Positions 7,190-15,668 of a stretch of DNA of 16,602 nt are shown in pieces (position 1 is the first letter of the stretch; every line of letters begins with the position of its first letter). Under the pieces are notes generated by a model, which saw only the letters and a program-made list of their open reading frames with translations, was not told the DNA's origin and did no database searches. Made by a program: the position numbers and the translations under genes. The DNA is taken from positions 1 to 16,602 of the forward strand of contig JAUVXS010000018.1 of assembly GCA_030603485.1 (NCBI GenBank). The letters are read 5' to 3'. The DNA comes from Dehalococcoidia bacterium (GTDB lineage Bacteria > Chloroflexota > Dehalococcoidia > GIF9 > AB-539-J10).

Positions 7190-8944
7190 TTAAGATTGAA
7201 AGCTTACGTTCTCATCTAGAAGCTTCTTTACCTCGGCAGCCAGGTTTTCTACAGGCAAAAGCTGGGCTTCCTTCTCCGTGCGCCATTTTGCTTCTACGCT
7301 CTGGCTTTGTAAGGTGCGTGGAGACAAGGTCAATCGCAGTGGTATTCCCAGAAGGTCAGCATCGTTGAATTTAACGCCGGGAGAGTCGTCACGGTCATCG
7401 AAAAGCACTTCAAGGCCTTCTTTTTGTAGTTCTTGATAAATCCTTTCTGCCGTAGGGAGGACTGCCGACTTGTCCAGATGCAGAGGACAAAGGTAGACCT
7501 GATAAGGGGCTACAGAGAGCGGCCAGATAATGCCTTTGTCGTCGTGGCTTTGTTCTACTATGGCTGCCAGCAATCGCCCCAAGCCAATGCCATAGCAGCC
7601 CATGATAATAGGTCGAGATTTACCGTCACTGTCTAAGAAAGACGCTCCGAATCTCTCGCTGATGAAGGTGCCCAACTTAAATACATGCCCCACTTCAATG
7701 CCCCGAGCCGAGGATAGTTTGCCGCGGCACCTGGGGCAGCTATCTCCCGGCTGAGCCAGAGCGATATCAGCTATGAGGTCAACCTGAAAATCCCTGGGGT
7801 AATTGGCATTCCTGAAGTGATACCTTGGCTTATTAGCACCAACAATGAAATTAAAGCCTGATGTTATGGAATCATCAGCAACAGTTTTGATTCCCTTTAT
7901 ACCTATGGGTGAGGCAAAACCAGCTATAAGTCCAGCTTCATTTACTTCACCTTCCGTAGCCAAGCGAAGCTCAGAGCACTTTAGAGCATTTCTTAACTTC
8001 GTTTCGTTGACTTCCAGATCGCCCCGAATGATAACGAAGATAAATTCTCCGTCGATAAAATAAAACACCGCCTTAAGCGTTTGATTTGTCGGCACGCCGA
8101 CAAAACTAGCCACTTCCTCTATGGTTTTCGTCTCTGGCGTGGCTATCTCCTCCAAGGGAGGGAGATTCTTCGCTTCCCCTTCGCTACTATCGGGGCTTTG
8201 GCTTCGAATGACAGGTTCGACTGTTTTCACAAATTGAGCCTTATCTGCATTGGCAGCGTAGCCACAATTGGAGCAATAAATAACCTCGTCTTCACCGCCT
8301 TCAGTGAGAACCATGAACTCGTGAGAATCCTTGCCCCCTATGGCACCACTATCAGCCTCTACTATTAATGCTGGTAAGTCAAGGCGGGTATAGATATTCC
8401 TGTAAGCCTGACACATACTCTGGTAACTTTCATCGAGACCAGCCTCGTCGGCATCAAAGCTGTAAAGGTCCTTCATGATAAACTCGCGAACTCTCAATAA
8501 GCCACCGCGGGGTCGAGGCTCATCGCGAAGCTTGGTCTGTATTTGATAGAGGAGTAGAGGAAGCTCCCGGTAGCTTTGCACGTAGCGGTGGACAAGGTCG
8601 GTAATAACTTCTTCATGGGTGGGTCCCAGAGCCAGTGTATGCTCCTTGCGGTCGGTCAAAGTGAATAGGGATTTGCCAAAGGAAGCATACCTGCCTGATT
8701 GCTGCCACAATTCAAAAGGCTGCAACACGGGCAGCATCAATTCCTGCCCGCCGGCCTTATCCATTTCCTCCCTGATTATGTTTTCTATATTCCTTAGCAC
8801 CCGCCACCCTAGAGGCAAATAAGAGTAAATGCCGGCAGCCTCCTGGGCAATCATGCCCGCCCTGAGCAATAGCTGATGGCTTACACTTTCTGCTTCAGCG
8901 GGTGCCTGCCGCAATGTCTTGCCAAAAAGCTTAGAAAAACGCAC
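7190..8944 (-). CDS. proS: Proline--tRNA ligase, bacterial type with editing insert
   Basis: This enzyme charges tRNA-Pro with proline. At 584 residues it is the long bacterial form. The N-terminal part of the class II core (about 1-220) includes LGPTHEEVITDLV and motif 2 in RPRGGLLRVREFIMKDLYSF. The inserted YbaK-like cis-editing domain (about 250-390, VPTNQTLKAVFYF) removes Ala-tRNA-Pro. Core motif 3 (MGCYGIGLGRLLAAIVEQ) and an anticodon-binding domain (from about 475) complete it. Two CxxC pairs (CSNCGY, CPRCRG) flank the insert. The start is GTG at 8944 with AAAGGT upstream. It is last in the minus-strand operon, 16 bases after ispG. Confidence 0.97.
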   Translation of the reverse strand: MRFSKLFGKTLRQAPAEAESVSHQLLLRAGMIAQEAAGIYSYLPLGWRVLRNIENIIREEMDKAGGQELMLPVLQPFELWQQSGRYASFGKSLFTLTDRKEHTLALGPTHEEVITDLVHRYVQSYRELPLLLYQIQTKLRDEPRPRGGLLRVREFIMKDLYSFDADEAGLDESYQSMCQAYRNIYTRLDLPALIVEADSGAIGGKDSHEFMVLTEGGEDEVIYCSNCGYAANADKAQFVKTVEPVIRSQSPDSSEGEAKNLPPLEEIATPETKTIEEVASFVGVPTNQTLKAVFYFIDGEFIFVIIRGDLEVNETKLRNALKCSELRLATEGEVNEAGLIAGFASPIGIKGIKTVADDSITSGFNFIVGANKPRYHFRNANYPRDFQVDLIADIALAQPGDSCPRCRGKLSSARGIEVGHVFKLGTFISERFGASFLDSDGKSRPIIMGCYGIGLGRLLAAIVEQSHDDKGIIWPLSVAPYQVYLCPLHLDKSAVLPTAERIYQELQKEGLEVLFDDRDDSPGVKFNDADLLGIPLRLTLSPRTLQSQSVEAKWRTEKEAQLLPVENLAAEVKKLLDENVSFQS

Positions 8945-8960
8945 TTCTATTACCTTTACT

Positions 8961-10016
8961 CTAATCCTTGCCTATCGGAGAGTTTATTTCTGCCATTAAG
9001 GCTTCTAATAGATCATCCTCACTCGCTGTGCCCACTACCTCTCCCTTCCTAAATATAGCACCCTTCCCCTTGCCGCAGGCAATGCCCACGTCGGCATCTT
9101 TAGCCTCGCCGGGACCATTGACTACGCAGCCCATGACCGCCACCTTAACAGGCTTGTTTATCTTTTCCAAGCGCTTGCTTACCGCCTCAGCCAGGGCAAT
9201 GATATCAACTTCGGCCCGGCCGCAGGAAGGGCAGCTTACCAGAGTCGGACCCCGTTGACGAAGCCCCAAACTTTTTAGAATTTCGTAAGCCACGAATACC
9301 TCCTCACAAGGATGAGCACTGAGAGAAATGCGTATGGTATCACCAATCCCTTGATAGAGAAGTATGCCAATGCCTATAGCGCTGCGGACGGCTCCCGTCC
9401 GGGGGAGCCCGGCCTCCGTGACGCCTAGATGTAGTGGATAGGGCATCTTATCAGCAATCTTTTGACAAGCCTGGATGGTAGTGGGAACATCAAAGGCTTT
9501 TAGGGAGACCTTGAGTAAACCAAAGTCCAGGCTTTCCATAAGCCTTATTTGCTCCAATGCTATGTTGACCATGCGCTCAACCAATGGAGCATCGGGCTGA
9601 AAATCGGCAGACAGACTGCCGGCATTCACTCCAATACGGATAGGTACCTCTCTTTCTTTAGCAGCAGTTACTACCCTGGCAATCTGCTCTTTGTCTCCGA
9701 TGTTGCCGGGATTGAGGCGCAGTCCATCAACACCGGATTGCAGCGCAACCAAAGCCAAGCGGTAGTCAAAATGTATATCAGCAATGAGAGGTAGCGAAAC
9801 GCTCTTTTTTATCGCTGCAATGCTTTCAGCAGCTTCCTTGTCGGGAACTGCCACTCGCACTATCTCACAGCCACACTCTTCTAGTTCCTTAATCTGGTTT
9901 ACAGTGGTGGGGATATCACGGGTATCGGTTTTGGTCATAGATTGCACCACGATTGGGGAGTTGCCGCCAATGGTCACTTTGCCAATTCTCAAAGGTTTAG
10001 AGATTCGACGTGTCAT
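8961..10016 (-). CDS. ispG: 4-hydroxy-3-methylbut-2-en-1-yl diphosphate synthase
   Basis: IspG (GcpE) is a 4Fe-4S enzyme and the penultimate step of the MEP pathway. It converts MEcPP to HMBPP. The 351-residue protein is the two-domain bacterial form. The TIM-barrel part contains VQSMTKTDTRD, LIADIHFDYRLAL and LRLNPGNIG. The C-terminal domain has the cluster ligands C262 and C265 (SCPSCGR), C297 (MGCVVNGPGEA) and E304. The ATG at 10016 overlaps the rseP stop as ATGA. GGAGG (plus-strand 10026-10030) lies 9 bases upstream. With dxr two genes earlier, this gives two MEP enzymes in one operon. Confidence 0.97.
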   Translation of the reverse strand: MTRRISKPLRIGKVTIGGNSPIVVQSMTKTDTRDIPTTVNQIKELEECGCEIVRVAVPDKEAAESIAAIKKSVSLPLIADIHFDYRLALVALQSGVDGLRLNPGNIGDKEQIARVVTAAKEREVPIRIGVNAGSLSADFQPDAPLVERMVNIALEQIRLMESLDFGLLKVSLKAFDVPTTIQACQKIADKMPYPLHLGVTEAGLPRTGAVRSAIGIGILLYQGIGDTIRISLSAHPCEEVFVAYEILKSLGLRQRGPTLVSCPSCGRAEVDIIALAEAVSKRLEKINKPVKVAVMGCVVNGPGEAKDADVGIACGKGKGAIFRKGEVVGTASEDDLLEALMAEINSPIGKD

Positions 10017-11326
10017 AATCCAAAGCCTCCGCCACGGATTAGACGCAGGATATCGCTAAAGGTTATCAAGACCACAAGTGCAATTAAAAAAGTGGTGCCG
10101 ATAGTATAGGCCAGGCGAACTGCCCGAGGGGAAAGACGTTTCCCACGCCTGAGCCCTTCAATAAATGCCACGAGCATGCCCCCTCCGTCTAGAGGGGGGA
10201 TGGGGAGGAGATTAAATATGGCTATACCCAGGCTGATTATACCGGCCATGAATAGTATGCTGCTAAAGCCAGAGGAGCGCACTATCTCCACCGTTAACTG
10301 GCCAGCACCTATGGGTCCCACCAGTGCCATATCGGGAGATTTTATGATTAGAGGGATAGCCTCTATTATGAGCACTGGCATACGGACGATGAAGTTAGCC
10401 CCTGCATAGACTGCCCTCCACACGGGAAGTCGCTCTTGTTCGATATGAGTCCCGTCCACCCATCGCATCTCCACACCTGGCAGGGTTTCGTAGCCGTTAT
10501 TAGTCATAGAGATTTCCTCTGTCTCCTGATCTCGGAGCAAAACCAGCTTTATTTCTTCACCTTCCTCAACGGAACGCAGGGCACCGGACATACTCTCAAC
10601 ATTGTATACAGGCAGTTCATTGATGCTCAGGACAGTATCGCCAGGTCTGAGCCCAGCTTCATAGGCTGGCGAGCCTTCCTCCACCTGGCTCACGATATTC
10701 CACCAAGGCAAAAAGACGCCGATTAATCTTCGTTGGTCTTCTGGGTCGAATTTCGGCTCCAACCTGATTTCGTTTTCCTGGCCGTTCTTTAGCAGGAGCA
10801 AAGTTATCTCTGCCCCTTCTTCGGCTGAATTTACTATATCCTGCACATCCGCCCGCGTATGAACGGGTTGTTCCTCTATCTCCAGAATTATATCGCCGGA
10901 CTCGATGCCTGCTTCCTCCGCAGGAGAATTCTCCACTACAGAATGCACCATGAGTCCATCGCCGGTAATGACAGAATAGGGTAGCGCCTGGAAAGCACTG
11001 AGGAGAACGAAGGCCAGGAAGATGTTGACCAGCGGACCGGCAGCATAGACTCCTAACCTGGTCCACGGTCCTTTGCCAGCCAGGCTACGGGGTATTGTGG
11101 GGTCGTTTTCCCCAGCAGTCTTAACAAAGGCTCCCAGAGGTATGGCATTAACTGAGTATATTGTCTCGCCTCGTTTAATACCAAAAAGTCGTGGGGGAAG
11201 GCCTATGCCGAACTCTTCCACCTTCACTCCGGCACGCTTAGCGGCGATGAAGTGCCCCAATTCGTGAAGGTACAACGTCACGAATAGAGCTACTATGAAA
11301 ATAATAATGATTATAGCCACGCTCAT
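10013..11326 (-). CDS. rseP: RseP-family site-2 intramembrane zinc protease
   Basis: A membrane metalloprotease of the M50 (S2P) family that cleaves substrates such as anti-sigma factors or signal peptides within the membrane. HELGH (H21, E22, H25) lies in the first membrane helix. The third zinc ligand is in LLPIPPLDGG (D380) in a C-terminal helix. Two PDZ domains lie between them (about 125-188 and 210-270, each with the SPAxxAGxxxGD signature). One PDZ is common in Gram-positive homologues and two in proteobacterial RseP, so a duplicated PDZ in this non-proteobacterial context is worth noting. Four membrane segments are expected (about 3-25, 93-115, 308-328 region and 355-380 or later), plus a final one near 408-425. 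The start lies 3 bases after the dxr stop. Confidence 0.93.
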   Translation of the reverse strand: MSVAIIIIIFIVALFVTLYLHELGHFIAAKRAGVKVEEFGIGLPPRLFGIKRGETIYSVNAIPLGAFVKTAGENDPTIPRSLAGKGPWTRLGVYAAGPLVNIFLAFVLLSAFQALPYSVITGDGLMVHSVVENSPAEEAGIESGDIILEIEEQPVHTRADVQDIVNSAEEGAEITLLLLKNGQENEIRLEPKFDPEDQRRLIGVFLPWWNIVSQVEEGSPAYEAGLRPGDTVLSINELPVYNVESMSGALRSVEEGEEIKLVLLRDQETEEISMTNNGYETLPGVEMRWVDGTHIEQERLPVWRAVYAGANFIVRMPVLIIEAIPLIIKSPDMALVGPIGAGQLTVEIVRSSGFSSILFMAGIISLGIAIFNLLPIPPLDGGGMLVAFIEGLRRGKRLSPRAVRLAYTIGTTFLIALVVLITFSDILRLIRGGGFGL

Positions 11327-11329
11327 CTA

Positions 11330-12499
11330 TTATCTCTCTATCCCGAGATTGCTTGGTCGCTCAGGCTGCTTGTAGTGATCAAGGCAAAGACGTGTAGCGC
11401 ATTCCCTTGCCCAGTCGTCAGCAGCCAGTATTTCCTCCAGAGATGGCTGACTGATGTTTTGATGTTGCCCAAGCGTTTTTTGTACGATTGTGGCTATATC
11501 GGTAAAACTTATTTTGTGACTGAGAAAAAGCTCTACAGCCATCTCATCTGCGGCGCAAAGTGCTGCCGGATAAGTTCCTCCTGATTTGCCAGCATCCACA
11601 GCCAACTTGAGACAGGGGAATTTATCATAGTCCACGGGCTCAAAGTTCAGAGAGTTGGCTTTATTCCAATCAAGGCGGGGTAATTCTGGATTTGGCCACC
11701 TCTGGGGATAGGAAAGAGCATATTGAATGGGCAGCCTCATATCAGGCCAGCTAAGCTGAGCTTTCAGGGAACCATCCATAAACTCCACCATGGAGTGAAC
11801 GATAGACTGGGGATGTATTAATATTTCAATACTATCAAAAGGGAAAGAGAAAAGCCAATGAGCTTCGAGGACCTCTAATCCTTTATTCATAAGGGTTGCT
11901 GAATCTATGGTTACTTTTCTTCCCATCTTCCATACGGGGTGTTGAAGAGCTTGCTCCGGAGTTACCTCAGCCAATTGTGGCTGCGAGTAGTGATAAAAAG
12001 GTCCCCCCGAGGCAGTGAGAAAAAGCCTCTGCGGTTTATTTTCTTCTCCCTGCAAACATTGCCAGATGGCACTATGCTCACTATCGATAGGCAAAATTTG
12101 AGTTTGATGGAGGCTAGCCTCATGAACGATAATTTCACCAGCCATCACCAATACCTCTTTGTTAGCAAGGGCAACTGTCTTGCCAGCCTTTAGAGCCGCC
12201 AGAGTAGGGCTTAATCCCGCCTTACCCGCAGTGGCCACAATAACGAAGTCGACCTCGGGATGGCTGACCATCTCTTCCACGGACAAAAATTCCCCGCCGT
12301 AACTATTGTCAAGCTTAACTGAGGAACAAAACATTTTGGGCTGAAATTCCCTGATTTGTCTTTCCAGAAGCTCAAGATTTTTGTCCCCGGTTAGAGCTAC
12401 TAGTTTTAATTCGTCAGGCAGGGCACGGATTAAGTCCAGAGCCTGCCGCCCTATAGAACCTGTCGAGCCCAGAATAGCTATTCTTTTCACACGACCCAT
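11330..12499 (-). CDS. dxr: 1-deoxy-D-xylulose 5-phosphate reductoisomerase
   Basis: Dxr makes 2-C-methyl-D-erythritol 4-phosphate from DXP with NADPH. It is the first committed step of the MEP isoprenoid pathway and the target of fosmidomycin. The NADPH-binding motif GSTGSIG is at residues 11-17. The metal and substrate site is in LPIDSEHSAIWQCL, TASGGPF and KVTIDSATLMNKGLEVLEAHWLF. At 389 residues it is full length. The ATG at 12499 overlaps cdsA by 13 bases. A GTG four codons in (12490) is an equally plausible start, since neither has a clear ribosome-binding site. It sits between cdsA and rseP, the usual order. Confidence 0.97.
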   Translation of the reverse strand: MGRVKRIAILGSTGSIGRQALDLIRALPDELKLVALTGDKNLELLERQIREFQPKMFCSSVKLDNSYGGEFLSVEEMVSHPEVDFVIVATAGKAGLSPTLAALKAGKTVALANKEVLVMAGEIIVHEASLHQTQILPIDSEHSAIWQCLQGEENKPQRLFLTASGGPFYHYSQPQLAEVTPEQALQHPVWKMGRKVTIDSATLMNKGLEVLEAHWLFSFPFDSIEILIHPQSIVHSMVEFMDGSLKAQLSWPDMRLPIQYALSYPQRWPNPELPRLDWNKANSLNFEPVDYDKFPCLKLAVDAGKSGGTYPAALCAADEMAVELFLSHKISFTDIATIVQKTLGQHQNISQPSLEEILAADDWARECATRLCLDHYKQPERPSNLGIER

Positions 12500-13296
12500 A
12501 TTATGTAATAGTATACCACTGCCCCTACAAAGATGAGGCTATCGAAGCGGTCAAGGATACCACCGTGTCCTGGTAGCAGATTACCTGATTCTTTCACCCC
12601 CATATTGCGCTTGAGCAAGGATTCAACCAAATCGCCAAGCTGAGCAAAGAGGCCAACGAGAAAGCCGAGGAGTATAATTTGCCAGTATTTAAAAGTAAAA
12701 GGAGAAATCTGGTTAAGAACCGTCGTTATTACGATAGCGGCCAGAATGGCGCATATTAAGCCCCCTATCGCTCCTTCCCAAGTTTTAGACGGGCTTATCA
12801 CGGGAATCAGCCTACGTTTACCCTTTGCTCTTCCAATAAAAAAAGCACCTGTATCGTTGGCAAATGTAGTGAGCATTGCCAAGAAAACCCAATTTCGACC
12901 ATCTACCAGACCACGCAAATTCAGCCAATAGCTAAGCATCCAACCCACGTAGAGAGCACCCACTATCGCCCATGCCCAGTTGCGAAATGCTGTTTCTCTT
13001 GATGGGCGGCGTAATAGACAAATCAAGGAAATCATCATAGTAGCAGTAATAACTAGGGGCAAAACATCAGAGCTCCCGTCATGATAATGAGGACTTAAGA
13101 CAAGTGCCAGTGCCCATAGTAAGCCCAAATAAATCAGAGGCTCTCTCCTGTCCAACTTGGCCATGTGGTAGAACTCGTAGGTGCCGGCTAACGCCGCTGC
13201 GCCTATAAGAATAGTAAACCAGAGGTCACCAAACCAGATGGCAACAACAACGAGGGGCACGCCAACAGCGGCAGTAATAACTCTGTGCTTGAGCAT
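12487..13296 (-). CDS. cdsA: Phosphatidate cytidylyltransferase
   Basis: A membrane enzyme that makes CDP-diacylglycerol from CTP and phosphatidic acid, the branch point for phospholipids. The 269-residue protein is mostly hydrophobic helices. The family signature is in the C-terminal third, SLLKRNMGVKESGNLLPGHG followed by GILDRFDS. ANDTGAFFIGRAKGKRRL and SPSKTWEGAIGG precede it. One signature position differs: the Asp normally following Lys (KDSG) is Glu (E236). The upstream neighbour on this strand is frr, after a 223-base gap where uppS is often found. It overlaps dxr by 13 bases. Confidence 0.95.
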   Translation of the reverse strand: MLKHRVITAAVGVPLVVVAIWFGDLWFTILIGAAALAGTYEFYHMAKLDRREPLIYLGLLWALALVLSPHYHDGSSDVLPLVITATMMISLICLLRRPSRETAFRNWAWAIVGALYVGWMLSYWLNLRGLVDGRNWVFLAMLTTFANDTGAFFIGRAKGKRRLIPVISPSKTWEGAIGGLICAILAAIVITTVLNQISPFTFKYWQIILLGFLVGLFAQLGDLVESLLKRNMGVKESGNLLPGHGGILDRFDSLIFVGAVVYYYIIWVV

Positions 13297-13519
13297 AGCT
13301 CTATTTTAGCAGCTTTTAAGTGACAATAGGCTTGCCAGCGGCCAGTCTGATAAATAGGTTTCACCAAATCGGCGTCATGTCTGATATATTACCGTGAGTG
13401 GGAGCGAGGGGTTCAGGGGCAGAACGACAAATAGCCAAGGATTGAGGGATGACAACTTAACGATATCAAACAACTCTAATAGTTAGTGCGGATTTTTTGC
13501 CGGATATTGATGAGGCGAA
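13297..13519 (-). other. Gap between frr and cdsA, no uppS
   Basis: These 223 bases interrupt an otherwise nearly gapless operon. No open frame of useful length and no undecaprenyl diphosphate synthase motif is visible. No clear terminator or promoter could be assigned; a palindromic GATATC lies at about 13462. It may hold a promoter for the cdsA-proS part or be what remains after loss of a gene. Confidence 0.5.
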
Positions 13520-14077
13520 TTATATTTCCTGTATTTCCCTTTCCTTGCTCTGTCCCAATTCACTTACCTTATCTATACAAGCCTCTGTAAGCTGGTCGAT
13601 TTTCTTAGTATTATTTTTAAGTTCATCTTGCGATATTTCTTTATTTTTCTCCATCTCTCTCAGTTTCTCAATGCCATCTCTTCTTATATTGCGTATGGCA
13701 ATCCGCCGCTCCTCCACTTTCCTGGATACCAACTTGACCAACTCCTTGCGCCGCTCCTCACTAAGGGGTGGAATGACTACCCGAATTACACTGCCATCAT
13801 TCGCAGGGTTAAGGCCGATGTTGGCTGTGAGAATGGCTCTTTCAATGTCACGCAATGATGTGTGATCCCAGGGTTGAATAATGATTAGATTAGCCTCTGG
13901 TATAGACATGGTAGCAAGTTGATAGAGTGGGACAGACGTGCCTTGATAGTCAACCATGATGTTGTCAAGCAACGCAGTAGTGGCACGCCCGGCACGGAGG
14001 GTAGCTAATTCTCTAGCCAACCCATCTGTGGCCTTCTGCATTCTGGAGTTCAGTTCAGCGAGTAGTTCATCTAACAT
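13520..14077 (-). CDS. frr: Ribosome recycling factor
   Basis: RRF works with EF-G to split the post-termination ribosome. The 185 residues match family length. The three-helix domain is recognisable from ELATLRAGRATTALLDNIMV and from PPLSEERRKELVKLVSRKVE with RIAIRNIRRDG. The domain II region contains VPLYQLATMSIPEANLIIIQPWD. The ATG lies only 3 bases after the tsf stop. pyrH, which usually separates tsf and frr, is not here. No clear Shine-Dalgarno is seen, which suggests translational coupling to tsf. Confidence 0.97.
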   Translation of the reverse strand: MLDELLAELNSRMQKATDGLARELATLRAGRATTALLDNIMVDYQGTSVPLYQLATMSIPEANLIIIQPWDHTSLRDIERAILTANIGLNPANDGSVIRVVIPPLSEERRKELVKLVSRKVEERRIAIRNIRRDGIEKLREMEKNKEISQDELKNNTKKIDQLTEACIDKVSELGQSKEREIQEI

Positions 14078-14080
14078 GGC

Positions 14081-14593
14081 CTAGTGATCGGCACCAAGCT
14101 CGAATCTAGCGAATCTGCGTACTTTTATGTTCTCACCTACTTTAGTAATTGTTTCAGTAATAACTTCTTGTACCGTCTTGGTAGGTTCTTTAATAAAAAG
14201 CTGGCTAAGAAGACAAGCTGCTTGGGGGTCTGTTGGGTCTGTTTCTGGTGGCATATCTTCAATAGTGATAAATTGCGGGGTATTAGCAGCTATCTGCATA
14301 GCTAAGTCGTGAGCAAGTTCTTTAAATTCATCGGTGTGGGCCACAAAATCGGTTTCACAGTTTAACTCCACTAATGCTCCTATGCGCTTGGTATGATGAA
14401 TATAAGTTTCGATTACACCTTCGGTTGTAGCTACATCCTTCTTCTTTTCAGCAATTGCTGCCCCACGCTGTTTCAAGCATTCGATTGCCTTCTCCATATC
14501 ACCACCTACCTCTAACAGAGCCTTACTACAGTCAGCTATGCCCGCATTAGTTCTGTTTCTTAACTCCTTTACTGTCTCGATTGGTATTTTCAT
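14081..14593 (-). CDS. tsf: Elongation factor Ts, short form
   Basis: EF-Ts recycles EF-Tu by promoting GDP release. It has an N-terminal UBA-like domain (IETVKELRNRTNAGIADCSK) and one core subdomain with the CETDFVAHTDEF motif, whose Asp-Phe wedge displaces magnesium in EF-Tu. At 170 residues it lacks the second core subdomain and the C-terminal module of the 283-residue E. coli protein. Short EF-Ts is known in Thermus and other groups. The N-terminal TGAG signature reads TNAG. The start overlaps the rpsB stop as ATGA. AAGGAG lies about 13 bases upstream, inside the rpsB tail. Confidence 0.96.
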   Translation of the reverse strand: MKIPIETVKELRNRTNAGIADCSKALLEVGGDMEKAIECLKQRGAAIAEKKKDVATTEGVIETYIHHTKRIGALVELNCETDFVAHTDEFKELAHDLAMQIAANTPQFITIEDMPPETDPTDPQAACLLSQLFIKEPTKTVQEVITETITKVGENIKVRRFARFELGADH

Positions 14594-15570
14594 GTAGATG
14601 TAATTTCTCCTTCTGGCTCCTTTGGCTTACTTGGTTTACCTGATTTACCTGGTTTCGCTGGTTCCTCTGGCTTCGCTGGTTCCTCTAGCTTCGCTGGTTC
14701 CTCTAGCTTCGCTGGTTCCTCTAGCTTCGCTGGTTCCTTTAGCTTCGCTGGTTCCTTTAGCTTCGCTGGTTCCTCTGGCTTCGCTGGTTCCTCTGGCTCA
14801 AAGGTATAAGAACCTAGAATTTCAATGGCTTCTTCACGCTCCTCTGCAGTAACTAATTTAGTAACTTCCACCTCTCCAGAAAACGCTTCAGCTTTACCTT
14901 CAATTAGGGCATCAGCTATTTTGCTAGAAATTAATTTAATCGCCTTGACAGCATCATCATTGCCGGCGATGGGATAATCGATGCCGTCAGGATTACAATT
15001 AGTATCCACAATAGCGATCACAGGTATGCCCAATTTTTTAGCTTCAGTAAAAGCAATCTTATCTTTAATAGGATCAGTAATGAAGAGGGCTGCAGGAAGG
15101 GTAGTCATTTCCTTAAAGCCCCCCATTTGAGTGTTTAGGTGGGAAATTTCCTTCTCTATCTTCACCCGTTCTTTTTTGGGCAAGCCGTCAAGTTCACCTT
15201 TGTCTCTTTGATTCTCTAAACGAACTAAATGGTCGATCCGGGCTTGTATGACGACGAAGTTAGTTAGCATACCACCCAGCCATCTTTGATTAATATAGCT
15301 CATACCACACTTCACAGCCTCTTCTTCTATGGTCTGTTGAGCCTGTTTTTTAGTGCCGACAAGAAGAATGCTTTGCCCTCGAGCTGCCAAATCTTGGACA
15401 AAGGCGCAGGCCTTTTCTAACATGGTAACTGTCTGCTCCAAGTCGATTATGTGGATACCATTGCGCTGGGTAAAAATATATTTCTTCGCCTTGGGATGCC
15501 AGTAACTTGTGTGGTGACCAAAGTGGGCACCTGCTTCCAGCAATTGTTTTAATAAAGCATTATCTATCAT
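14590..15570 (-). CDS. rpsB: 30S ribosomal protein S2 with repeat tail
   Basis: S2 joins the 30S subunit late and binds near S1 and the Shine-Dalgarno exit region. The core (about 1-255) has LLEAGAHFGHHTSYWHPKAK, QRWLGGMLTNF, ALFITDP and the NPDGIDYPIAGNDDA motif. The protein is 326 residues rather than about 240-260. The extra length is a C-terminal tail (258-326) with eight EPAK hexapeptide repeats of the type (P/L)(E/K)EPAK, then a Gly/Lys/Pro/Ser-rich end. The tail is highly charged and probably disordered. No clear Shine-Dalgarno precedes the ATG. It is the first gene of the minus-strand operon. Confidence 0.96.
   Translation of the reverse strand: MIDNALLKQLLEAGAHFGHHTSYWHPKAKKYIFTQRNGIHIIDLEQTVTMLEKACAFVQDLAARGQSILLVGTKKQAQQTIEEEAVKCGMSYINQRWLGGMLTNFVVIQARIDHLVRLENQRDKGELDGLPKKERVKIEKEISHLNTQMGGFKEMTTLPAALFITDPIKDKIAFTEAKKLGIPVIAIVDTNCNPDGIDYPIAGNDDAVKAIKLISSKIADALIEGKAEAFSGEVEVTKLVTAEEREEAIEILGSYTFEPEEPAKPEEPAKLKEPAKLKEPAKLEEPAKLEEPAKLEEPAKPEEPAKPGKSGKPSKPKEPEGEITST
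14654..14797 (-). repeat. Eight tandem 18-bp repeats inside rpsB
   Basis: Eight contiguous 18-base units, TTCGCTGGTTCCTCTGGC and close variants on the plus strand, run without gaps (144 bases). Variation is confined mainly to two sites. One (CTCT versus CTTT) changes Glu to Lys. The other (GGC versus AGC) changes Pro to Leu. Eighteen is a multiple of three, so unit gain or loss keeps the S2 frame and the ATGA coupling to tsf. Confidence 0.95.
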
Positions 15571-15668
15571 GCTTACAATCTAATATGATGGTATTTAGTA
15601 AAACTGGTATAATGTAGCATGATTGATTTGGATAATGCAACAAGAGATTGCCTCCAATCGTCTCTTAG

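Noticed and set aside
10659..11066. 135-codon minus-strand frame overlapping rseP
   Set aside because: It overlaps the PDZ-coding part of rseP in another frame. Its Arg/Gly/Cys-rich composition is typical of a shadow frame.
14654..14797. CRISPR-like regular repetition
   Set aside because: The 18-bp units are directly adjacent without spacers and encode in-frame hexapeptides. It is a coding tandem repeat.
14622..14852. Plus-strand 76-codon frame with a repeated LVPLAS motif, looking like a hydrophobic repeat protein
   Set aside because: It is the antisense of the rpsB tail repeats. The S2 frame is continuous with the S2 core, so the antisense frame is a shadow.
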